This document shows, piece after piece, positions 57,272-64,000 of a DNA stretch of 64,000 nt. Origin of the DNA: Stanieria cyanosphaera PCC 7437 (GTDB lineage: Bacteria > Cyanobacteriota > Cyanobacteriia > Cyanobacteriales > Xenococcaceae); NCBI RefSeq assembly GCF_000317575.1, contig NC_019748.1, forward strand, positions 2,425,199 to 2,489,198, read 5' to 3'. The notes beneath the pieces are model-generated. The model searched no databases, had not been told where the DNA came from, and was given only the letters and a program-made list of their open reading frames with translations. The position numbers and the translations under genes are program-made. Every line of letters starts with the position of its first letter. Positions within the stretch are counted from its first letter, which is position 1.

Positions 57272-57349
57272 GATAACTGGTAACTGGTCACTGGTAACTG
57301 GTAACTGGTTACTGGTTACTGGTCACTGGTCACTGGTCACTGCTAACTG
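57272..57349 (-). repeat. GTNACTG heptanucleotide tandem array
   Basis: Nine exact 7-base units GTAACTG, GTCACTG or GTTACTG from 57280 to 57342 (the reverse complement of the CAGTTAC family at 37035), with degenerate units on both sides. The array fills the 68-base gap between the exporter gene and the REC-HlyD gene and reaches into the exporter's 3' end, where it encodes AVTSDQ and the stop codon. Confidence 0.92.
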
Positions 57350-60300
57350 TTGTTGGTTAAGATAAAAATAATGACCTCGTTTTGCCATTAACTGGGAATG
57401 AGTACCACTTTCGACTAAAACACCGCGGTCTAGAACAAGAATTACATTAGCTTGACGAATGGTTGAGAGACGATGAGCAATAATAATCGTTGTACGACCT
57501 TGCAGAATGGTATTTAAATTATTTTGAATAATGCGTTCTGATTCGGCATCAAGGTTACTGGTCGCTTCATCTAAAATCAGTAAACGAGGATTACCCAACA
57601 AAGCTCTAGCGATCGCAAGACGTTGACGTTGACCACCTGAAAGCATTCCACCTCTTTCACCAATGGGAGTTTCGTAGGCTAAAGGAAGTTTTTCAATAAA
57701 TTCTTCTGCACCTGCTTGAATCGCTGCTTGTTGAACTTCTGCTAAACTGGCATCAGGATGAGAAATACTGATATTTTCTCGAATTGTGCCACCGAAAAGA
57801 AAATTAGACTGATCGACAACTCCAATTTGTTCACGAAGCGATCGCAATGATAAGATGGTAATGTCTTGACCATCAATTAAGATTTTTCCTTCTGTAGGCA
57901 AATACAAACCAAGAATTAATTTAGAGATCGTAGTTTTACCTGAACCACTACGTCCTACTAAAGCGATCGTTTGTCCTGGTTGTACTTCAAAACTGAGATT
58001 TTCGATCACATTATTTTCTTGGTCGGCATGATAGCGAAAGGTAACGTTTTGAAAAGAGATTTGCCCTTTGAGAGAAGTTAAAATTTGACGTGGTTGGTTT
58101 TGTAGATCTTCTTCTGGTTCAGCGTCCAAAACATCATTAATTCGTTCAATCGAAATAATCACTTCTTGTAATTGATTCCACAAAACAGTTAATCGTTGAA
58201 AGGGAGTAATAACATTACCCAACAACATATTAAAAGCAACCAACTGTCCGATGGTGAGTTGGTTTTGAATTACCTGCCAAGCACCAAACCAAAGAATTGC
58301 AGTAGTAGTAATAACTTCAATCGTAGAACTAAAAATTTGGAGTTGGTTACTAATCAGTTGTCCAGAAAAAGTGGTTTTAATCGAACGGTTGAGTAGTTCT
58401 TCCCAATGCCAGCGTACCCTTTGTTCAACTGCCATTGATTTAATAGTTGGTACACCAGTCAACGCTTCAATTAAATAACTACTTTCTTTAGCTAAAGCAG
58501 TAAAAATCTCACGGGAAACTTTTTGTAAAAAAGGTGTGGCTATTAAAGCTAAACCTAAAAAGGGAGGAATAATTGTTAAAGCTAGTAAAGCCATTTGCCA
58601 GCTATACCAAAACATCAACCCCACATAAACAAATACAGTCAGTAAATCAAGAAAAATTGATAAAGCTTCCCCAGTCAAAAAACGCTGGATTTTATGATTT
58701 TCCTGAACGCGAGCAATGATATCTCCTACATAACGAGACTCGAAAAAACTTAAAGGTAAACGAAAAGTATGACCAATAAATCCCACAATCAAGGCTAAAT
58801 CAACTCTTTGTGCTGTATGATCCAAGAAATATTGCCTTAATCCCGTCATCGCCACCCGAAACAAACCAAAGATCAATAAGCCAATTCCTACTGCCATCAA
58901 AGTTAGACTACTGCGTTGCACTATTACACGGTCTAGTAACAGTTGGGTTAATAATGGTGTTACTAAAGCAAATAGTTGGATCAATAAAGATGCCACAAAA
59001 ACTTCGAGCAGGACTAACTTATGAGGTTTAACTAATTCCCAAAATTGCCAAAAAGCAGTAGCAGATTCTTGCGTTTCTTTTAATAATACAGTTGGCTCAA
59101 GTAACAATGCATAACCAGTCCAATCTGCTTGAAATTCTTCTGGGGTTAAGGTGCGTTGACCAATGGCAGGATCGCCAACAATGACATACTTACGTCTTAC
59201 TTCATAAACCACAATATAATGATTGCTTTGCCAATGTGCGATCGCAGGTAGTTTTTGTTGAGCAAGTTGACTAAAAGTAGCTTTAACTGGTCTAGTAGTA
59301 AAACCAATTGTTTCGCCTGCTGTACACAAGCCTTTGAGAGAAGAACCACTACGATTAACTCTTGCTAATTCCCTGATCCGATTGAGACTGAATCGTTTAT
59401 TCCAATAACGTCCAATCATTACTAAACAAGCTGCACCACAGTCAGAACTGCTTTGTTGTGCATAAAAAGGATAACGACGCAGTAATCGTTGCCAAAAATG
59501 ACCTACTCGTTCTGTTGGAGAGGGAAAATAGGGTTTTCTTTTGCGACGAGAAGACGAAGAGGAAGTAAATTTGGGTGGTAAATCTACAATGGAAGTTTTG
59601 CTTAAGCTTGAGGCGTTTGATTCTCGTTTGATTAAATTTGAGTTGGCAGTAGTTCCCTCAACACGTTCTGGTAGAGATAACTGAGCCACATTTAAATTAG
59701 CGTGACTAAGGGTATATAATTCTGTTGGTTGTTCAATTCTCCAGGAAATTGTTTGATTTTTTGGAACAGGTACATAAAAACTTCTACTGGGTAGCTTTTG
59801 ACCAGCAGAATTGATTAATTCTCCTTTTCTAACCAACCAAAAAGCTTGTTTTAGTAGTGAATCATCTGCAAGTTTCCCTGGTTGTAGCTGATGAAATTCT
59901 AGTAAAGGTATGATTTGCTTGAGTTGAACTAAGGAAGCATTTTTTAAAGGATAAGTTTGACGACACAGTAATAATAAATCTAAATGTAATGCTTGACGAT
60001 AAAGATGTTGCTCAACTTGAGGATTTTTTTGGATTAAAGTTCTTAAAAATTGCTCGTTAAGATAGGCAAGTTGGAGTTGAAAAGAAGCTCGTACAGTATA
60101 AGACTGAAAGAATTCATTAGTAAATAAAGTTAGTTCGCCAAAAGTTGTTCCTACCCCTAATGAAATCAATAAATTATCATTGCTATCTAACAGTCTAATT
60201 TTTCCTTTGATTACCAAAAAAACTCCCGAAGGTGATTTCATTGAATTCCAGAAAAGTTTTCCTGGTGTTGGTTCGATAATTTGAATAGCTTTTTGACACT

Positions 60301-60400
60301 GTTTCAGTTCTGATGATGAGAGTGTTACCCCTAAAATTTGTGCCAGTTGTTGTTCTAGATGGTCTTGGCTGCTCGACTCAGATAATAACTCTAGATTCAT
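57323..60400 (-). CDS. C39-peptidase ABC exporter with cyclic-nucleotide-binding-like N-terminus
   Basis: A 1025 aa exporter. Residues about 20-140 are a cNMP-binding-like beta barrel (GVFLVIKGKIRLLD, TFGELTLF), followed by a second degenerate one (about 165-245). The C39 domain (about 310-435) has Gln315/316, the catalytic Cys321 (SSDCGAACL), His394 (NHYIVVY) and Asp410 (VGDPA). The six-helix membrane domain spans about 455-730 and the ATPase about 775-1010 ([26 protein letters not shown]). It should cleave double-glycine leaders and export the product with the REC-HlyD adaptor. Second gene of the operon. Confidence 0.95.
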   Translation of the reverse strand: MNLELLSESSSQDHLEQQLAQILGVTLSSSELKQCQKAIQIIEPTPGKLFWNSMKSPSGVFLVIKGKIRLLDSNDNLLISLGVGTTFGELTLFTNEFFQSYTVRASFQLQLAYLNEQFLRTLIQKNPQVEQHLYRQALHLDLLLLCRQTYPLKNASLVQLKQIIPLLEFHQLQPGKLADDSLLKQAFWLVRKGELINSAGQKLPSRSFYVPVPKNQTISWRIEQPTELYTLSHANLNVAQLSLPERVEGTTANSNLIKRESNASSLSKTSIVDLPPKFTSSSSSRRKRKPYFPSPTERVGHFWQRLLRRYPFYAQQSSSDCGAACLVMIGRYWNKRFSLNRIRELARVNRSGSSLKGLCTAGETIGFTTRPVKATFSQLAQQKLPAIAHWQSNHYIVVYEVRRKYVIVGDPAIGQRTLTPEEFQADWTGYALLLEPTVLLKETQESATAFWQFWELVKPHKLVLLEVFVASLLIQLFALVTPLLTQLLLDRVIVQRSSLTLMAVGIGLLIFGLFRVAMTGLRQYFLDHTAQRVDLALIVGFIGHTFRLPLSFFESRYVGDIIARVQENHKIQRFLTGEALSIFLDLLTVFVYVGLMFWYSWQMALLALTIIPPFLGLALIATPFLQKVSREIFTALAKESSYLIEALTGVPTIKSMAVEQRVRWHWEELLNRSIKTTFSGQLISNQLQIFSSTIEVITTTAILWFGAWQVIQNQLTIGQLVAFNMLLGNVITPFQRLTVLWNQLQEVIISIERINDVLDAEPEEDLQNQPRQILTSLKGQISFQNVTFRYHADQENNVIENLSFEVQPGQTIALVGRSGSGKTTISKLILGLYLPTEGKILIDGQDITILSLRSLREQIGVVDQSNFLFGGTIRENISISHPDASLAEVQQAAIQAGAEEFIEKLPLAYETPIGERGGMLSGGQRQRLAIARALLGNPRLLILDEATSNLDAESERIIQNNLNTILQGRTTIIIAHRLSTIRQANVILVLDRGVLVESGTHSQLMAKRGHYFYLNQQQLAVTSDQ

Positions 60401-60431
60401 GGCTGTTGCTTTAGAGTGTTTGAGAAGTTAA

Positions 60432-61049
60432 TTAATAGTCTTGAAAAGGAGAAAAAGGACTAAAAGTAAAGGATTGGGAACTATGATTGGCACTAAGATT
60501 GCCAATTTTAATCTTGCTACTATCAACTTGATTTTCCTCGTCATTGGTCTGTTTTTTCAACTGTTTGTAACGAGTCGATAGTCCCATTTGTTTTAATAAA
60601 CGATTAATATGGCGATCGCTTACTTGCAGACCTAATTCTTTCTCCAAATGTTTACTCAACCACTGAGCCGTCCAGCGACTAAAAGCATAGCCAAATTCAC
60701 GGGGACTTTGACTAACCAAATGTTGTAAACGAGTTAGATAGTTTTCATCAATAGTTTTGGGTCTACCGACAGGAAGAGTTTGCCATTGATGAGCTTGTCC
60801 AGTTCGCGCCATAAACATCCAATATCTAGCTGTTTCGTGAGAACAGTTAAGTGCAGTGCAAATTTCTGTCTGAGAATGACCCAGATCTGCCATTAGCATG
60901 ATTTCAATTCGACGACGATATTCTGGACGCAGTTTTTTTTCTAAACTCTTTTGTAATAATCTTCGTTGAAATGGTGATAGTAATTTTCCAACTTCTTGGT
61001 TTGATAAGTCGGTTTCAAAGAGATTGTGTTCGGAGTATTTATTAACCAT
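60432..61049 (-). CDS. HTH protein derived from an IS630-like transposase DNA-binding domain
   Basis: A 205 aa protein from the ATG at 61049 (a TTG at 61085 would add 12). Two helix-turn-helix units are visible: HSQTEICTALNCSHETARYW, and a winged-helix GYAFSRWTAQWLSKHLEKEL with VSDRHINRLLKQMGLS, as in the N-terminal part of IS630-type transposases. No DDE catalytic domain follows; instead there is a short polar tail. It lies 31 bases before the exporter gene, so it is the first gene of the secretion operon and probably its regulator. Confidence 0.85.
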   Translation of the reverse strand: MVNKYSEHNLFETDLSNQEVGKLLSPFQRRLLQKSLEKKLRPEYRRRIEIMLMADLGHSQTEICTALNCSHETARYWMFMARTGQAHQWQTLPVGRPKTIDENYLTRLQHLVSQSPREFGYAFSRWTAQWLSKHLEKELGLQVSDRHINRLLKQMGLSTRYKQLKKQTNDEENQVDSSKIKIGNLSANHSSQSFTFSPFSPFQDY

Positions 61050-61924
61050 AATCCTACCAGTCTTTTCCAATAATAAATCTGCCAAAATGGCAACCTTTTA
61101 TTTTGTCTTGTGGCAAAATATCATATTTTTTTAAAAAATTATATTTAATTTACGTGAAAAATTTATCAACATTTAACTTGATCTAATTATTAATCTTATC
61201 TTCGGTCTTTAAAAATTTTCTTAATATTAGTTTAAATTCTTGATAGTTTAAGCAAGAACATAATGATTTAATCAGTTGATTATAATTTGATTAATTTTCA
61301 TTAAAAAAAACTCAAGAGTTAATATATTTAACTGAGATTAATTATTCAACATAGTTGAAAATCATAAAATTTAATTAATTAATTAGTCTTTAGTCAAACA
61401 AAACCAAAAGCAAGAACATTCAATAATTACAAATTAATATAGAATCGAGAAGAAATAGGGAATAATTAAACTATTTTCCCTAAAAAATGCCTTAAAATCT
61501 TAGTTCTCTCTAAAATTGTTACTCTATTTTGGTATAAATTTTTATCTGTCTCTATGGGTAATAAATTATACCGAAAAATCTTAAAAAGCTGAAATGTAAA
61601 CTAGATTACTTTATAAAAAAATCTTATTTTAGCTCAGATTATTTTGAATTATACATTCTAGTATTGTTAATAAATAAGCCATAATTAAGATAATTAAGAC
61701 CTAAAACTTTGATTAGCTAAAAATAATATTTTACCAAACCTATTACTAGTATTTTTTCATACTAATTATCAAATTATATTTAGGGAGATTTACGAAATTT
61801 AGCTTAAATTCAAGACTCAACTAAGATAATTAAGTCTTTAAAGTCTTTAATAAATCGACTCAGCTAAATCGACTAATCGTCACAATAGAGAAAAAATCAA
61901 AGAAAATTAGAGTAATTAAGACTA
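61050..61924. other. Divergent AT-rich regulatory region of the secretion locus
   Basis: 875 bases of very AT-rich DNA without ORFs between the HTH-exporter operon and the first parvulin gene. Short direct repeats stand out: the core TAATTAAG at about 61682, 61691, 61826 and 61914, AGTCTTTAA twice at about 61831-61850, and AAATCGACT twice at about 61852-61874. They could be binding sites of the HTH protein; that is inference. Confidence 0.5.
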
Positions 61925-62710
61925 ATGAATAAAGCGATTAATATTTGTCGCGAAGATATTTTTGAACACCTTAAATTGTCGTGCCAATTATCTAAGATTT
62001 TAGAAGGTGTGATGACCTGTAAAATCATTCAAGCTAAAGTAACAGAATTAGGTATTACTCTTAACTCTGAAGAACTACAACAAGCTGCCGACAATTTTCG
62101 TTTAAATCAACAACTACATACTATTGAAGATACTCAAGCATGGTTGCAAAGACATCACTTATCAATTGATGATTTTGAATATCTTATTTATACCAATACA
62201 ATTTCGAGAAAACTAGTCGAGCATTTATTTGGCGATCGCGTAGAACCTTTTTTCTATGAAAATCAACTTAATTATGCGGGTGTAGCAATGTATGAAGTAA
62301 TTTTGGATGATGAAGATTTGGCAATAGAATTATTTTTTGCTTTGCAAGAAGGAGAAATTAATTTTCAAGAAATTGCTCGTCAGTATACTACTCAGCCATC
62401 TCTGCGTCGTTCAGGAGGATATCGGGGTATAGTAAGTCGTCGCGAACTTAAACCAGAAATTTCGGCTGCTGTGTTTGCAGCTAATCCTCCGCAATTACTT
62501 AAGCCTATTATTACTTCTTACGGCGTACACTTAATTTTAGTGGAAGAAATTATCCAACCCCAATTAAATGAACAATTAAGAATACAAATTCTTGGTGATT
62601 TTTTTGCTAATTGGCTCAAACAACAAATTGAAGAAGCCGAAATTATTATTGATTTGAATAATGATAATTTAAATAGAAGAAAAATTATGTCAGGTAATGG
62701 TAATTTATAA
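61925..62710 (+). CDS. Parvulin-like peptidyl-prolyl isomerase without signal peptide
   Basis: A 261 aa protein. Residues 1 to about 110 form a helical SurA/trigger-like N-domain (VTELGITLNSEELQQAADNF), and about 115-225 a PpiC/parvulin domain (VILDDEDLAIELFFALQEGEINFQEIARQYT, SGGYRGIVSRRELKPEIS, YGVHLILVEEI). It has no signal peptide or lipobox, so it should work in the cytoplasm. It is divergent from the secretion operon and convergent with a paralogue at 62856. It may keep an exported protein secretion-competent. Confidence 0.88.
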   Translation: MNKAINICREDIFEHLKLSCQLSKILEGVMTCKIIQAKVTELGITLNSEELQQAADNFRLNQQLHTIEDTQAWLQRHHLSIDDFEYLIYTNTISRKLVEHLFGDRVEPFFYENQLNYAGVAMYEVILDDEDLAIELFFALQEGEINFQEIARQYTTQPSLRRSGGYRGIVSRRELKPEISAAVFAANPPQLLKPIITSYGVHLILVEEIIQPQLNEQLRIQILGDFFANWLKQQIEEAEIIIDLNNDNLNRRKIMSGNGNL

Positions 62711-62729
62711 CGATTAAAATTAAACAAAA

Positions 62730-62759
62730 AGGAAGGGATAAAATATTATTACCCTTCCT
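62730..62759. terminator. Hairpin between the convergent parvulin genes
   Basis: AGGAAGGG (62730-62737) pairs with CCCTTCCT (62752-62759), an 8-bp stem. On the minus strand it is followed by TTTTTGTTT, so it fits as terminator of the 62856 gene; on the plus strand it lies 20 bases after the 61925 gene's stop and may act on both. Confidence 0.75.
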
Positions 62760-62855
62760 AAATCTTGAAGAGAAAAGTATTATTGTAACGTGAATCAGTT
62801 AAGTAATTTTATAGTAAAAAGCGTTAAGATTACGATTTTTTGTGATAACTGATGA

Positions 62856-63593
62856 TTATGAAGATTGTTCTTTCAGCCAAACTTGCCAACAAGCTTCTAA
62901 AACTCGCTCTCTAGCAGATTGATTAAATTTTAAAGGAAACCATTTTTCAATTCTTAAAATATGATAACCAACTTGAGTTTGAATTGGACCAATAATTACA
63001 CCTACTTCTACATTCTTGATGGCTTGAGCTATTTCGGGTGCTAATTCGCTAACATAGCGAATACCCATAAAACCGCCATTAGTTTGAGATTGTTGACCAA
63101 GGGAATGTTCAATCGCCAAAGCACAGAAAGAAGCATTTTGTTCCCGAAGCAATTGAGCGATCGCAATTGCTTGATCCAAGTCACGAACTAAAATTTGAGA
63201 TAAAGCCACTCTTCTATAGTGATCGCGATTAGCAAGATAATAACCATCGACCTGGACACCGAAGAGATATTCTTTTAATTTAGTGAACAGTAATTGATTT
63301 TTAATTCCTTCTGACCATTCTTCGAGGCTAATTCTTTGTTGTTGAAGCCAGGCTTGAGTTTGTTGGATTCCCAATAGTTGGTGTTTCAGGCGAAAAGCAT
63401 CTCCCGCAGTTTGCCATTCTTCATCAGTAATTTCGATACCGAATTCTTGACAAAGTGCTAATATCATTGCTTCAAGTTCCACAGCATTAATTATTTCTGC
63501 CCATTGGTAAGAGCGATGTAAATAAGCAATAATTTCGGTTTCGCTTGGAGTAGATGATTGAGGTAGTAAGGATTGTGTTGCAGTTTGAATCAT
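62856..63593 (-). CDS. Second parvulin-like peptidyl-prolyl isomerase without signal peptide
   Basis: A 245 aa paralogue of the 61925 product with the same two-part plan: helical N-domain (residues about 20-120, FGIEITDEEWQTAGDAFRL) and parvulin domain (about 125-230, VALSQILVRDLDQAIAIAQLL, NGGFMGIRYVSELAPEIAQAI, VGYHILRIEKW). It too lacks a signal peptide. It converges with its paralogue; their shared association with the exporter operon suggests linked function. Confidence 0.88.
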   Translation of the reverse strand: MIQTATQSLLPQSSTPSETEIIAYLHRSYQWAEIINAVELEAMILALCQEFGIEITDEEWQTAGDAFRLKHQLLGIQQTQAWLQQQRISLEEWSEGIKNQLLFTKLKEYLFGVQVDGYYLANRDHYRRVALSQILVRDLDQAIAIAQLLREQNASFCALAIEHSLGQQSQTNGGFMGIRYVSELAPEIAQAIKNVEVGVIIGPIQTQVGYHILRIEKWFPLKFNQSARERVLEACWQVWLKEQSS

Positions 63594-63650
63594 TTTTTTT
63601 CACAATCAATAAGAGTAAGTTGTAAGTAAAACAGAAGAACTGATAACTGA

Positions 63651-64000
63651 TTATCGATAAAGCCAACGTTGAGGAGGAACATCTTTAACTTTGATTCGAT
63701 TGCGATGTAAATCTCCGTAGAGATTAAGATAATCTAGTTCTTCAGGAGTAAGTTTTCCTTGTTGCACAGCTGCGATCGCACTATCCACGTGTTCCCGTTT
63801 TGTCCATCCAGCCAATGCAATATCAACACAGTTTTGACTAAGAGAATAACGATATAAATCTGGGACAGAAGGTTGCCAACATCCAGACGGTAGACCAAGA
63901 GGCGAAGTCCAAAGAGGACCAACCATACCAGCAGACTTAAAGGTGACAATTCCTGGACGCTGCGGATCTTTTGGGTCTAAATAAGGAAAGACTTTGTTTT
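63651..64000 (-). CDS. Aldo/keto reductase, C-terminal part (truncated by the window end)
   Basis: The open frame continues past the window's end. Its visible part reads PGIVTFKSAG, then SQNCVDIALAGWTKREHVDSA and ELDYLNLYGDLHR, which is the C-terminal region of an aldo/keto reductase, including the cofactor-binding loop. The catalytic tyrosine and lysine would lie beyond the window. An internal ATG at 63926 is not the true start. A third of the protein at most is visible, so the subfamily is uncertain. Confidence 0.75.
   Translation of the reverse strand, partial: NKVFPYLDPKDPQRPGIVTFKSAGMVGPLWTSPLGLPSGCWQPSVPDLYRYSLSQNCVDIALAGWTKREHVDSAIAAVQQGKLTPEELDYLNLYGDLHRNRIKVKDVPPQRWLYR

Noticed and set aside
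61050-61924. A hidden double-glycine precursor peptide in the spacer upstream of the exporter operon
   Set aside because: No frame with a start, ribosome binding site and GG or GA leader could be found in either direction.
63734-63949. A second minus-strand frame in the last 270 bases
   Set aside because: It is out of frame with the aldo/keto reductase C-terminus, which has clear family motifs.

Overview
The window is chromosomal DNA from a cyanobacterium. The evidence is the very frequent HIP1 octamer GCGATCGC, an AT-rich background with many GTG/TTG-proximal starts, and a gene set typical of the phylum: a DesA-type acyl-lipid desaturase, a KtrA/KtrB potassium pair, an ArsA/Get3 ATPase with an alpha-crystallin-like tail, DUF2358 and DUF4168 proteins, a Mo-nitrogenase C-terminal-like protein, and CAGTTAC-type heptanucleotide repeats. 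The style (low GC, long TPR proteins, many small dispersed repeats) suggests a Pleurocapsales-like or related unicellular/baeocystous lineage; that is an inference. No rRNA, tRNA or CRISPR array was recognised.

Layout. 0-8 kb: an ABC exporter, chorismate synthase, DesA, then a compact minus-strand operon of a MinD/ParA-like ATPase, a glutaminase and a Cache-HAMP-PAS sensor. 8-18 kb: an acyl-AMP ligase, a secreted DUF4168 protein, an ArsA/Get3 operon, TadA, KtrA-KtrB and a GT2 glycosyltransferase. 18-31 kb: a probable surface or exported-product locus with an RTX calcium-binding protein, three large proteins that each fuse TPR arrays to a different enzyme (GT61 glycosyltransferase, methyltransferase, sulfotransferase), a Stf0-like sulfotransferase, and a methyltransferase divergent from an AraC regulator. 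31-48 kb: mostly housekeeping and signalling genes (histidine kinase, FabG, RmlD-like reductase, response regulator, LipA, PPOX protein, glycogen debranching enzyme, GT39-like protein, 5-FTHF cyclo-ligase, aldo/keto reductase, a GGDEF-EAL-GGDEF protein). 48-55 kb: a serine hydrolase, a large TRANK1-like superfamily 1 helicase, a TIR-like or deoxyribosyltransferase-like protein, and a decayed IS605/TnpB end beside a broken PIN toxin-antitoxin pair. 55-63.6 kb: a type I export module. 63.65 kb to the end: a partial aldo/keto reductase.

The most unusual unit is the export module at 55272-63593. A transposase-derived HTH protein heads an operon with an ABC exporter carrying a cyclic-nucleotide-binding-like N-terminus and an apparently catalytically complete C39 (double-glycine) peptidase. 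The membrane-fusion protein that follows has a complete NarL-type receiver domain fused to its cytoplasmic N-terminus. Across an 875-bp AT-rich spacer lie two parvulin-like proteins without signal peptides. If these work together, secretion itself would be gated by phosphorylation and possibly by a nucleotide, with dedicated cytoplasmic foldases for the cargo. The RTX protein 37 kb away is a possible but unproven cargo. Two further units deserve attention: the MinD-like/glutaminase/Cache sensor operon, and the TPR-enzyme trio.

Small repeats shape the window. CAGTTAC heptads form tandem arrays that contain the stop codons of lipA and of the C39 exporter gene. Degenerate copies of a roughly 110-bp element flank tadA on both sides and recur near 44.6 kb. 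A GC-rich dispersed repeat has been absorbed into a reading frame at 31.36 kb.
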